Shown in pieces: positions 37,441 through 48,539 of a stretch of DNA of 64,000 nucleotides (the first letter of the stretch is position 1; every line of letters starts with the position of its first letter). The notes below the pieces were generated by a model. That model was not told the DNA's origin and made no database searches. It saw only the letters and a program-made list of their open reading frames with translations. Location of the stretch: NCBI RefSeq assembly GCF_048771995.1, contig NC_133030.1:14599501-14663500 (forward strand), read 5' to 3'. A program made the translations under genes and the position numbers. The DNA comes from Taeniopygia guttata. Taxonomy: Eukaryota > Chordata > Aves > Passeriformes > Estrildidae.

Positions 37441-40400
37441 ACTTGTTATATATGAGTTTTAAACTGGCAAATTACAGAACAGTCACCTTAGTAGATCAAC
37501 CACTCAGCTATTTTCTGTAGTGGCACTGCCATCTCCTGGAAAACTGAAATTATGCTTCAAAATTTTTCCCCTTGAAAGAAACTTTTCAAGAGCAAGAGAG
37601 AGGTTAAGTACAAAAGCCAACAAGCTCTTAAATTTGAGGCTTTAGGTGTTGCTGAGATGCCCAATTTTGATACAGAAATGGCTGCACAGCTCTTTGTTAT
37701 CAGAGGATTTTGCTGAGGAACAGGAATGGATGTGATGTGTGGAGTCTTGTGGGCTACTCCTATCAAAAGGAGATGCTGGGAATGACCAAGTGCTCCGGCA
37801 GTTTGGTGTTTATTTACAAAGCATAACCCTAAACACAAAATGGGTTGCCCACCAAGGAATTTTGCAGGATCATTTACTTAATGCCCCCAGCATTCATTTA
37901 CCCAGGAGCAGCTGCTTTCTGAACACATGATTTTAGCAGTAAAGAGGTTTCTATTGCAGCTTCCATCTGAAAGGGGATGGCATTGTAGATTTTTTGTCTG
38001 CTTTCTTGGTCTTTCCTGAGCCACCCTGTGATAATTAGCATTGAACATCTTACCAACTTACTAAGCAGTGGTTCTGGCTGTACTGAAAGGCTCCCCCCAC
38101 TTCCAAGCACGCTTCCCATGTTTCCAGGTGCTGGGTTCTAATTATTCAAATTTTATGGTTTTCTCTGCCTTGTTTTCAGTATATTTTCATATTTTAAATT
38201 AAAACCAAGTGGATTTTTCTATTCAAATTTAACTCCCAATTCCTTCTCTCTGCTGGGCAGAAGCTATGTGTGAACTATTTGTGGTTTTTTACCCACACTC
38301 AGCTGGGCTCATTCCCATCTCCGCAGTGCTGGAATACAGGTACATAGGCTGCTCAGTCAGCCAGCCAGCCACACACAGCTCCAGCTGCATAAACTCCTGC
38401 TCCCACCACACTCCATATGCTGCAGGGATGCTGACCTCAGAGACATCCAAAAATTGCACAGCCTTTCACTAATCCTGTGGGTTCTGATATTTTTTTTCCT
38501 GCCTGCGATGCATGTAGGATATCAAAGCTGCTGCAAAGGAAGTTGCTAGCACTCAATTGCCCAGCCTGCTCATTTCTCACTGTGCATAGTGTTGAATTAC
38601 TCTCTGAAATAATCCTGCGGATAGCAGGATTTTGGAAAGTGGCAACCACTTTTTTGACTATGGTCAAAGCAAAAGTCATGTCTGGCCTTCTTTTTAGTAG
38701 AAACACCTGATCTGTTCTGCAAGACTTTTTACATCACACTTTGTCATAGACCTTTCTCTTAGACAAGAGCAGTTTTCTTTTAGGCAAGAAAACTTTTCCT
38801 GTGGTTTTGTAGAATAAATGGATGTCAAGTTGGTTACTTGCCAGTCTCTTCCTGCAACTGCACCAGTGATAGATGAGGAAAATTTGCATGTCTGCAAAGA
38901 GAAGACAGGCAACAGACTCTTTTCCCTCCCTGGACACATCTATTCCCTTCAGCCAGCAATAATTTTCTCTCATGCCAAGAGCAATGTTTGATATTAGTTT
39001 CACAATAAGACTATCTGGAGACCACATCAGCAGTGCAGAGATTTTACCCAAGACAGATTGTGAATCCACATAATTTCTGGTTTTCTAAGTATTCAGATGG
39101 GCATCTGCCAAGATTCCTCAGTCACAAGCTACTACAAGGCCTACAAGTGTAGCTTGAACTGGCCTTGTAAATAGGGACAGGAATTCCTATTGCACTCAAA
39201 AAATTTATTTCTGAAGAACTCAGATTTTTCAGGTGAGTCATTGTGCTTTCAGCTTTTTTGTATTGAGTAGCTAATAATGGCCTCAAAACAAAAACACCAA
39301 CCAGAAGGTTCTTCAGGTCTGGAAAAACAGCAGTGCACATTACTGGCCACCACAATGCTGCCTTTCCTCACCTCCTGCAGCATTTCTGCAGAACTGCCAG
39401 GCCTAAAAATGTACTTTCTGTATAGCAGCAGAATCTCCCCACACTGCCATGTCTGTGTCTCTCAGGTACAGGTACCTGCCAGCTCCCTGGGGTTCTGCCA
39501 CTAAAGGTGCACTGAAAAGTTCAATACTGCTTCCATGTTTAATTTCAACATGGAATCTTCAAGCTTAGTGAAGCCTAGCATATAATACCCTTATTTCTTT
39601 ATCCAGCGTCCAGCTTGCACAAAGATATCACTGATAAAACAAACTGATGGGAAATGACATGCTTTTCAGTATTTCCAGCATGAGCATTTTTTCATATGGC
39701 AAATGTTTTTCATAAGCTGAAAGCTAAAGTTTGAGCCCACTTGCAGTTCTTAGATAAAACTCGAGGCTTCCTTGGTACTTCTGATGCTGTTTTGAACTTA
39801 TGCATTCATTTTATGATCAACTTTTCCTGGTACCTGTTTTTTAATTGAAATGCTTCTTTTAATCAGTGCTAATTTCACTCCAAAATTTATGATCTTTCAC
39901 AATACACAATATATCAAAATCAGTGGTGTCTCCTTCACTAGGTCATGATTTGGCTCATTCTATGTAATCTATCTTTTTTCCCCTAATCTTTCTTTTGAAA
40001 ATACTTTATAGATGTAGATGATTATCCTTCTTAGAAAACAATTATTTATTCCTCTATGAAATATATGTCTGTCTTTAGCCACATGGGAGCACACCACTGG
40101 CAAGTTGAGCCTACAAAACAGTTGATTGATTTTCCTTGAAGGCCTTTCTCTCTTGCCTAGCTTCCAGTAAAGCAAAGGCCCCAGAAGGTGCAGCAGATTT
40201 ATGGCAGGCATAAATGTTTATGTCACAGGTATCCGAAGGCTGCGACATGAACCCACTTCTCCACTCTTTCCCATACAGCTCCTAGCTTGTTCTCCTTGGC
40301 TTCCCACAGTAACAGCTGCAGTGTGGACTCAAAATAATTTTCCCCCTTTGAACAGTGGCAGTCCTGCCTGTCACTCTGCATGGAAAGTGAATTTAAGAGA

Positions 40401-40859
40401 GAGCGCATTAGAAATGTTGATCCAAATTATAAATCCAGGAGATAATCCAAATAGTCTGGAGTTCTGCTGATGTCAGGGAGAATTTACATGCACCCCAAGC
40501 ATGCTGGGGTCCATCCAGGTGCACCTCCCAAAGACAGAGGAGCTCATTGTAAATCACTGTGCCTACATACTTGAACAGAGCCAGGCTTTGGGAAGCTGGC
40601 ACCTTCCCCTGTGCAACAGCTTCTCTAAGGCATGCCTTGCATCATAATCAGCACCATAAGCACTTCCTAAATGATCTCTACCTGCGCCACAATGAAATCA
40701 ATTCAGCATGAAGAACTTTTATTTCCAAGTAAAATGGAAGTTTTTCCTGGTAATGGATAAAATTGTAGTTTAACTGGCCCTAAAGGTGGCTGGCATGTGG
40801 TAAAAAGCCATGTTCTCTGGTTCCTACTGTACTAAATGCATCCTCTAGCTGAAAGAAAA

Positions 40860-41310
40860 CAGTGATTATCAGAAAGTCAATTGTCATTCTGCCTCTTTAG
40901 AAAAATTCCCATTAAAGATAAAGCCAATTTTAATTAGATTAAGTATCCAATTACTGTAATTACATTTTTTAAAAATTCACATCATGAGGATGACCCTTTT
41001 AAAAAGGGTTACAAGAATAATTAGTGTATTCATATTAACCAAAATGTATTGGATAATATTTATACCCAGAAGGCAAAGTACATTACACATATTTCACCTT
41101 TGGGGAAAGCTTGCAAATGTTTTGGCAGTAGTATGAATATTTATAGGGAAGAGCGTGCTTTAGCAAGATTATATGAGAAAGCATTTATATGCTCACAAAT
41201 TTTTACTCAAGGGTAAAGTATACATAAAATGTAGTGCAGAGATTATGGATATGCAAAGTGCGATTTAAGTGCGGAATGCATATCAGTTTGTTTAATTAAT
41301 TGGAGCAGAA
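40860..41310. other. Candidate conserved non-coding element
   Basis: The block contains CAATTGTCATTC, a GATAAAG motif, TTTTAATTAGATTAAG, CCAATTACTGTAATTACA and the near-palindrome ACCCTTTTAAAAAGGGT near 40993, then GAATAATTAGTG and several ATTTATA motifs. It is one of the AT-richest complex stretches in the window. Regulatory function is inferred only. Confidence 0.3.
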
Positions 41311-44159
41311 TACTACTCTTTTTTTTGTTTTTTTGGGTTTTTTTGGGGTTTTTTTTTGGTGACAGAAAGGACCACAGAATTCATCAGAGCTTTCTTTCTG
41401 CTGATCAGTAACACCAGGGAAGGGTGTTCCTGCTACAAGGCATCACCTCGTCCATGGGTTAAACCCTGCAAGCAATCCCACTTTGCTGACAGACGCTACC
41501 TGAACAACTCACTGCGGAGTTTGGAAAACGCAGGCAGCCACCAGTCAACACTGCTCATTTAGGGGTAAATCCTCCAGCTCTGAGCGAGGGGAAGACTTGA
41601 AGAGATGCCAAACAGGTTTCCTCACGCACAGAAGACAAGAAAACACATCCTTGTTGCAGGCTGCCCCCAGAAGGCACGGAGGATGTGACCCATTTTTGCT
41701 GCTGTGCACAAAGTTCCTGCTGCAGACCACTGAGACCTTCCCAGAGAGCTCTGCCTCCACAGCCCAGCTAGCAATTTTTCCCTACTCTGCAGCTAATCAA
41801 CAGCTTTGGGAATTGCCAAGGAATTACATTCTTCCTCAGAAAACAAGCTCTCAAGCTTCTAACTGGTGTTAGCATTTGCCTGCTACTGCAGAGTTTGGCT
41901 CTTTACTACTAAGACACTCTGCAGTGAGAATGCTTGCGGCATGCACATAGACACCTCCCTAATTTAGGTGAGGACCTGTGGTAGCACAGCTTTTGACAAA
42001 ACCTAGACAAATGAGGGAGCTTGTGTCATTTGTTAGTTTGATTAAGTTAAGAAATTTCTGCCTGATTTACATTTATATCAGAGATTGTTCATTTTTATAG
42101 CAATTTATACGTGGCCAGTCAAGAATGAGCAGACAAAAAAAAAGATAAAAAGACAGGCTTTAAATTATTCATTCAAGTTCTTTCACATTAATTTTCTCTT
42201 CGCTGAATTATCAGCAATCATTCTTGAGCATTCATGCCTTTCCTGTTTCTCAGAACAGTTGACTATTGCTTTACATAATCCGAAGTTTGGTATTCCTGTG
42301 GCTCCTGTAGATCCTTACCTACACACGTGGAAAATGTTCTGCCTTCTGAAGATGAGCCTTCCTCTACAAAAGGTAAAATTTAAAATAAGTTACAAATACT
42401 TGTGCAAAGGTATGGTCACTTCATTATTGCCAGTGTGGTGATAGCAGCATGAAGGTTTACAGTTTCCTCAACTTCCACTGTCATTTGCTGGGTTTTGAGC
42501 TTTCTTGCAAAAGAGAATAGCCCAAGAACATCCTTAAGGAAAAAGCAAAAAAAAAAAAACAAGGGGAAAAAAAATATCCCACCTCTGATTCATACTGGCC
42601 AAATTGCCTCTAAAGCTTTGTCCCATAATAAGGAGAAACTGGAAAAGTCAGTAAGCTTGTGATAGCAGAGAGGTAGGTGGGAAAACAGGAGGGTTAAATA
42701 AATACAAATAAAATTTAATTACTTTCTAACATTCCTGTCCAGAAGTTCAAAATAAATAATTTTTTTTGAGATTTCTATTGGTATGTGCTGAATATCTATT
42801 TTACTGGATAGAGGTTATTTTTGCTACATTAAGTGTTGTTTCTGAATATTGTAGACTGCTAGAGAACAACAATGTATTTTTCATGACGGAATGAGGGAAT
42901 TGTTTGTTGTTAGTGAACTGATGACACATTTCTGATCAAGGCAATGCTCCTTTTGATGCCCTCACTTGTTAAACTTGGCCTCTGGAGGCATCAAGAGTTG
43001 CTGACAAGTTTAGGAAAGAGGCACAAACAACAAAACGACACCTCCCACAATTCTCATTTCCAGGAACAGTGCAGGGACTCACAGAAATCCTACAGGGAGA
43101 AGCCTGAAACCTGGTGAATGAGTGATGGGTGAAGGAGCCAGTCCAGCCAGGCTGGTTTGTAAGGGCTGGCAGGGTCTGACCAGGGACTGCTGTCTTCCTA
43201 GGGTGAAGGTGCTCACTGAGAAGGATTTCTGGAATTGTCCATCCAGTTCCAGCTGTTCAGACAGTGAATATCTCTTTTGAAGTAATTTAGGAGCCTGTGG
43301 TATTCTGCTACCACAGTGGTCTGCAGCATTAGACAAAGCAGTTCTGCTCTCAGCTCAAGTCTAATTAAGGGTAACTCTTGCGTAAAGTGAGTTAAATTCA
43401 GTAGTCACAGCCCAGACCCCATGGAAAATAGTCTAATTCAACTGCAGTAATACAGTGTAATATAAATATAATGGAAATACAAAACCATATAATTTAATTT
43501 GACATGACTGGCATTTTTTGCTTAAGTCAGTGAAAATGAACAAGTACAAACACTGAACTTCCCTTTTCAATCTTTTATTGCTAGTGCAGTAGGGAGCTGG
43601 TTTCAGGATGACTTTGCAAAGCAGCACCCTAAACAAATGCACTGACAAGAAGCATATTTCACACTTTCTTTTGAACATAGATACACATTTTTTAATTTTT
43701 GATGTTTAACATAGCTCAAGTAAATTGAATTAAACTTAGATACCGTCTGGACTTTTCTACATCTGTCCCATATGCTCAAAGGAAGGAAACAAGTCCACAT
43801 GGAGAATCCAGGTGAGCCACGGCCTCAAGCAATGCTTTAATCCAAACTGCCTTCTTGCCCTTGCAGCCTGGCTGCCCTAACTCCAGCAGTTGTGCCACAG
43901 GAAAGGTCCTGGCCCCTTCTCAGACCAGGGAGAATGGGAACCACGCTCCCATGCATGTTCCAAGCCTTGTGCACCCTGTGCCCACCTGAACCATCACTGC
44001 CATCACTGCCTTCAGTAGAGACCTGGTGAGAACCTGCAGAGCAGTGAAAAACAGGGCACAGTGGAGATTTTTGTCTTTCCCCCAGAAAGTTCAAACTGCT
44101 ACAAGCAAGCTACAGAGCCTGCGAAAAAGTGATGGGGGGAAGGAAGCATCACAGAGGGG

Positions 44160-44212
44160 TCTCGGTTGGAAGGGATCTTGAAGACCATGATGATACAACT
44201 GCCCTGAAGAAA
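44160..44212 (-). mobile_element. CR1 LINE scrap, 3' end, antisense
   Basis: GGTTGGAAGGGATCTTGAAGACCAT and the following ACAACTGCCCTG match the reverse of the CR1 3' terminal region. Only about 50 bases are recognisable. It abuts the 51-bp tandem array at 44215. Confidence 0.55.
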
Positions 44213-44214
44213 TT

Positions 44215-44355
44215 TGCCAACTCCATTCCAGCCACAATCTGCTCCGGGTTTTCCCTTTTGCCAAGTCAATTCCATACTCCAGCCTGAATCCAGTCTGTGT
44301 TTTCCCGTTTGCTGACTCCATTTAGAACTCCGGTCCTGGTTTTCCCATTTGCCAA
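44215..44355 (-). repeat. 51-bp tandem array, left block (about 2.7 units)
   Basis: The anchor GTTTTCCC occurs at 44248, 44299 and 44339; the first spacing is 51 and the second is 40 after an 11-base loss. On the + strand the unit runs roughly ACTCCATTCC-AGACTCCAGCC-ACAATCTG-GTCCGGGTTTTCCCTTTTGCTG. On the minus strand the period is exactly 17 codons, so repeated peptides starting GMES or GIDL appear, but there is no evidence they are made. The same unit is found at 44905-45040 beyond the LTR. Confidence 0.85.
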
Positions 44356-44362
44356 ATAGTTC

Positions 44363-44867
44363 TGGTTTGAAAGAAAAACCGGTGAAAGAGACCAAGTCAG
44401 AAATCAAATTTATTAGGAAAAGAGAAAAGAAACAAAATCCATTCAGTAATACAGAAGGAAAACCACTGAAAGAGTCAGAATACAACCTGGCACCCTTTTG
44501 GCCAGCTTGTTGGTAGCCGTCCAAATTGGGAATGGCTGCAGTCCTCCTGGAGTGGCAGATGTGGTTCTGTTGGAGCTGTGATCCTGTAGAAGGGTGTACT
44601 CTCTCTCTGAAAGACCAGTGGAAACCCCAGCTGTCCCTCTTGGGAACCAGCGGAAAGGCTGCCTCTGATGCCCCCAAAACCCAGATTATATCCAGTTAGG
44701 AATGCTTGGCTCCTCCCTCTTGGTGGAGCATCTCACAAGGAGATGTTCTAGTTCTTATCAGTCACGCATTCAGTAGCCCATTACCAGCAGATGTCTCCCC
44801 TGAGAGAGGATTGGTTGTGAAATAGACTAGGAAAACTGCTCACTTAACAGAAGATAACTCCCACACA
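44363..44867 (-). mobile_element. Endogenous retrovirus LTR (about 505 bp), antisense
   Basis: Read on the minus strand it has the layout of a songbird ERV LTR: start near TGTGTGGGAGTTATC, a TATA-like GGATATAATCTGG (plus coordinates about 44682-44694), an AATAAA signal (plus 44409-44414, seen as TTTATT), and an end at ...TTTCTTTCAAACCA. I recall similar LTRs from passerine genomes. Boundaries are uncertain by about 10 bases. No target-site duplication was found at the plausible edges; instead both sides carry the same 51-bp repeat. It could be a solo LTR inside an array or the 5' LTR of a lost provirus whose leader contained the repeat. Confidence 0.75.
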
Positions 44868-44904
44868 GATGGGAAATGGAATACATCTTGCTTCTCAGTC
44901 TGGG

Positions 44905-45040
44905 ACACAACTCCATTCCAGACTCCAGCCACAATCTGGACCGGGTTTTCTTTTTTGTTGACTCCATTCCAGACTCCAGCTGTGATCCCATCTGGGTTTT
45001 CCCTTTTGCTGACTCCATTCCGGAATCTGGCCGAAACCCA
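44905..45040 (-). repeat. 51-bp tandem array, right block (about 2.5 units)
   Basis: Anchors GTTTTC at 44945 and 44996 are 51 apart, with units like those at 44215-44355 (GACTCCATTCCAGACTCCAG repeated). Orientation is the same as in the left block. The array ends about 20 bases before the 3' LTR of the provirus at 45059. Confidence 0.85.
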
Positions 45041-45058
45041 GGGTTACTTGAGGTCATT

Positions 45059-45464
45059 TGTTTTGAGGAAAAACTCCAGAGGTTTTTGTGGAAAAAGGAG
45101 ACAGAGGAGTCCTTCAGCTTTATTCAAATAAAGAGAGTCCCCTGGGGTACACCTGCATTTTGCAAGGATCAGTCTCCATTTATCCTAATCCTGGCTGCAT
45201 GTTGCCCTCTTCCTTTTCCCACTGGTTGAGGTAATAGGAAGGCACAGCCTTCCCTAATTGCCTACAACATATTCCCCCTTGAATGTACTGCTTTACCCCA
45301 AAGTGCAAAACTTCAGCCTTGTGCAGTCCCTTGTCCATGTCAGGAGCTGTCTGTGCTCTGCAGCAAATCTGCTGCTCAAAGTCTGAAAGTCTGTAGAGAC
45401 ATTAAGACCCAATTCAAAGGTGTTAACACCCACACCTTCACCCATCCACTTGTTTGTGAAGACA
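45059..45464 (-). repeat. Provirus 3' LTR
   Basis: About 406 bp, with ends on the minus strand TGTCTTCAC... and ...CCTCAAAACA. Shares with the LTR at 48540-48955 the blocks GAGGAGTCC, ATTCAAATAAAG, TTATCCTAAT, TGTTGCCCTCTTCCTTT, GAAGGCACAGCCTTCCC and ACATATTCCC. The AATAAA signal on the minus strand is at plus 45119-45124. A purine-rich run on the minus strand (plus about 45478-45497) lies just outside its U3 edge as a candidate polypurine tract. Confidence 0.8.
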
Positions 45465-45559
45465 TGACTTGCCTCTCAATCCTTCCTCTTATTTCTCAAT
45501 GTCTCTCTACAAACTTGAGTTACTAATAACTTCATCCTTTATAGCAACCTGGAACCCTT

Positions 45560-45665
45560 GGAACACACCCTCCTGACTTCTCCACATCTGGTCCATCCCT
45601 GCACCACGCATGGCAAGTAAATACAGAGAATAAAATAGACAATTACAGTTCCTATTATTCCATTA
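45560..45665 (-). pseudogene. Possible env transmembrane-anchor remnant
   Basis: In one minus-strand frame the DNA reads GIIGTVIVYFILCIYLPCVV, a hydrophobic run followed by charged residues, placed where the end of a gammaretroviral env membrane subunit would be, between integrase and the 3' LTR. The frame is short and flanked by stops. Position and hydrophobicity support it; no other env landmark (immunosuppressive region, CX6CC motif) could be seen, so most of env is deleted. Confidence 0.4.
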
Positions 45666-45955
45666 ATCCCTAGAGGTCCTTATCCGTGCCCACTGACAGC
45701 CCAGGTCTCCCATCCTTTTCTTCCAGCTGAGAAGTCCAAATCTCTTGGCCTTTAGAGACCTTGACCCAAGGGTCCACCCACGTCCAGCTCTCCCGGCTGC
45801 TGTCTCTGCAGTCCTGGCTGCATGTCCTGGACAGCAAAGTCCAAAGGCAATGTCTCTGCTAACAGGGCTTCCTGTCAAAGAGCTTACACTAGATACAGTC
45901 TCCTTATCACACACTGGTTTAAATATTTATCTTCACCTCTCTGCCACTTTGAAAA

Positions 45956-46235
45956 TTAACAGGGTAAGAATCCCAGATAATTCAAAGGGGAATCATTGAA
46001 TATTCCCTTGGGTGTAGCTCTTATTCTTGCCAAAGCTAATGGCAAAAGCCATACCCATGGCAGCTTAGTTTCTGTCACCAGCTTCAAAGCATGTTTCTCT
46101 ATTACTCCATTCATCCATTCTACTTGACCTGAATTCTCAGGTTGCCAGGAGGCATGGAATTCCCACAGAATTCTCAAATCCCTTCAAGGATTCCCTGTCA
46201 AGTGAGTTCCCCCATCCAAGTCCACTGCCTTCACC
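45956..46235 (-). pseudogene. Retroviral integrase fragment (pol)
   Basis: The minus-strand frame ending at 45956 contains WQPENSGQVEWMNGVIEK and then LVTETKLPWVWLLPLALARI, the pattern around the third catalytic Glu of a gammaretrovirus-type integrase core and beyond. Just upstream, in a different frame, DLDGGTHLTG corresponds to the region of the second catalytic Asp. A frameshift and a stop separate the two pieces, and the zinc-binding N-terminal domain is missing because RNase H sequence abuts this region almost directly. It encodes no active enzyme. Confidence 0.85.
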
Positions 46236-46239
46236 ATCA

Positions 46240-46880
46240 CATATTCAGAAATAATTTTCCAAAGCATGAACCACCCCACTTGCATACTTTTAATCTGGAA
46301 ATACATTCACTACCTTTCCTTGATACACTTTGCAGGCTTTTATTAAGGCCTACAATTCTGTGCTTGTGCAGACCATATGCATGTTAGCTTCCCCCCTTCT
46401 TGCAATTCCCTTTTTTTACTAGAGCACATCCAGTAACTCCTTTTCATCCCATGGCTCTTGAAGATCCATCACCTTTTCTGCTTCTCAGGTTCAAATCCTC
46501 CTGTTCCATTAAACATGGCTCTCATACTGCAACAATCTAGTGCTAGTCACCCGTTTAGAATTTGATGCTAGACTTTACCTGCCATCAGTTACCATCAAAG
46601 CTGTTATGAACAAAAATAATATTTGAACTTTTGGGGAGGTGTGGTTGGCGATGTGTGTGTGGGGTTGAATGTTGTTGGTGCAGGTGGCACGTTGTGATTG
46701 GAGATGTGGTTAGCAATGTCTGTGCAAGGTCAAATGTTGTTGGTACAGGTAACAAATGGTGATTAGTTATGTTGAAGCTTGGTGCTGATGTTCCTTTGGC
46801 ACAACCCTGTTCAACATACACATACAATTCCAATTCCTTTTCTGGGCCTGGGACAGCAAAAGCTGGGGCATTAATCAATC
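46240..46880 (-). pseudogene. Retroviral RT connection and RNase H fragments (pol)
   Basis: On the minus strand INAPAFAVPGPEKELELYV and then VEQGCAKG match the segment joining the RT thumb to RNase H in gammaretroviral pol. About 400 bases later, after stops and unrelated frames, ACKVYQGKVVNVF and YASGVVHALEN correspond to the middle of RNase H. Sequence between them includes GT-rich low-complexity (46620-46760) that looks inserted or expanded. The catalytic carboxylates of RNase H cannot all be identified. Confidence 0.75.
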
Positions 46881-47229
46881 TTTCTTGTAATGTTCTTGAG
46901 TTCTACTTTCCTTCTGGTGTCTGTACAACAACATAGGGACTATCTTGGGTTAAAAAGTCACAGAATAAAAAGTCCTTAATCCACTTCCAGCAATACCCTC
47001 TTCATCCTAAAGATTGTCACAGCTCCTTTTCACTCCTTGCCAAAGGCACTTCCAAGAGTCCCTGGACTCCCTCTGAGCCATCACACTTCCAAGTCTTCAG
47101 TCAAAATAGGCCCCAAACATTCAGCCTTTTCCTCCACCACCTGTGCCTTCCCTTCCGTCACTCTGAGCCTCCCTCGCAGCCAGAAAAGTGAATAATTGCA
47201 CAGTGCCTTCCCCTACCACCTCGTCCCAT

Positions 47230-47600
47230 CCTCCTGACAGGCGGAGCAAGTTCTTCACATACTGCAATAACCTCATTCCTAGGGATGGAGTAAATTAACC
47301 TCTTGCTCAAATAATCCCTTCTGCCTCTTGCTCCCACTCAAAGGCAACATTCTGTTGACTCTGCTCTGTAAGTGGGCATCCCCAGAAAGCATCCTTTAGT
47401 AGCAGTGTCAGGAGGGAACCAGGTGCAAGATGGTACAAGGATCTGGGACTGTGGAGTGCCTGGGTTTAATAATCTTGCAACATTCTCTAAATTCCATCTG
47501 ATTTCCTATCTGTCAGGACAGGAGTGTCATAAGAAGACACACGTGGCTCCAAAAGTCCTGCCTTCAACAGAGACTAACAACAACTGGCTGGAACCCCTAC
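47230..47600 (-). pseudogene. Retroviral reverse transcriptase fingers/palm fragment (pol)
   Basis: Minus-strand frames contain LLKAGLLEPRVSSYDTPVL (about 47570-47510), then LLKDAFWGCPL (about 47400-47370) with FEWEQEAE soon after, then LLQYVKNLLRL (about 47268-47240). These are the fingers segment, the palm motif with the first catalytic Asp, and the position of the YxDD box. At the YxDD position (47250-47261) both aspartates are replaced (Lys and Asn). Frameshifts and stops interrupt the region and part of the palm is deleted. Confidence 0.85.
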
Positions 47601-48119
47601 TTTCCCTACCTTAAAACAGGGCGTTGTTGTTTAGACACCTTTTGTCCAGGTTTCCTCAGAGTCATGTGGAGAGGCTCCACATCCAGTTTTCCACATTCTC
47701 CTGGGAATGCCCACACCTCTGGGTTCACTCCAACAGTGCTAGCCCCCCATCAACCTTTGCAACACTAACTCACATTCCCAACTCCAGCAATCAAATCCAC
47801 TTCTTGCAAACCACAATCGCAACTCGGAATAACCAGGAACTCACACTTTTAAAACCTGTCTCACACATTCAGCAAAATCTCACAGGCATCTTCGTGTTAG
47901 TTTTATTTGCCGGCAAAACTCCAACACCTACATCTTTCCCACTTATGAAAAGAACATTTGAACAACTGTTCCCCCTTTGGCATCAAATTCAAATTATGAT
48001 AGGAGATCCTGACACCCTTGACGATCCATGTCTAATGTTTCATTCCTTCCCAATCGCTGTCCTGGTGGCTGCCCCTGAGGCGCCCAGCACTTTTTCCCAC
48101 TGGGGCTTGTAAAAACTGA

Positions 48120-48190
48120 CACTATTCTTGCTCGTGCCTTTACCTTTTCCTCATAATCTCTTCTTTCATATCTTTCTAACCAGTTCATCC
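48120..48190 (-). other. Possible gag-derived scrap
   Basis: A minus-strand frame with a charged run (ERYERRDYEEKVKARARI) lies between the RT remnant and the 5' LTR, where gag or protease would be. Charged coils occur in gammaretroviral gag, but the similarity is generic and I cannot identify a capsid or zinc-knuckle motif. Most of gag appears deleted. Confidence 0.2.
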
Positions 48191-48539
48191 AGAGATTTAT
48201 TCTGCCCTTCCACCTACTGCATGTGGGTGCTCATTCTCCCCACAGCTCACAATCACTCGTTTCTCTGATGATCCAAACAAAATCACTGAAAGAAAATCTT
48301 GAAAGAAAATCCTAATTCTTCCATGTACAAGCTGCATTTCCCATATATTCCACTCTGTTCCTCCTTGTGCTCACCCTCCTCACACACACCAGAGTCAGTC
48401 CCCATCCAGCTGCACTGTCCAGGCCCCCGGGGTATTAAGTGGACAAACTCAAATCCTCCAGGCTCCAAAATGGCCCGGGGAAGGGTGGGGCTGTAGGAAC
48501 AACACCTCCTTATTCTCCCTCCCAGACCCAGAGCCCAGC

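Larger units (their letters stand above)
26941..44150. other. Intergenic DNA between LMO1 and RIC3, second part
   Basis: About 17 kb without a supportable gene. Open frames up to about 158 codons (near 29.8 kb) have no recognisable domain or conserved start. Poly(A)/(T) runs occur near 28.48, 28.62 and 29.15 kb and a T/G-rich low-complexity patch at 41320-41360. Several AT-rich candidate regulatory blocks are listed separately. No LTR or CR1 copy was recognised in this part. Confidence 0.7.

Noticed and set aside
44099..44677. 192-codon minus-strand open frame
   Set aside because: Lies across the LTR and the 51-bp array; no domain, and the LTR is non-coding.
48520..48537. Primer binding site for proline tRNA
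   Set aside because: Position fits but the match is too poor to list as a feature of its own; mentioned only under the LTR.
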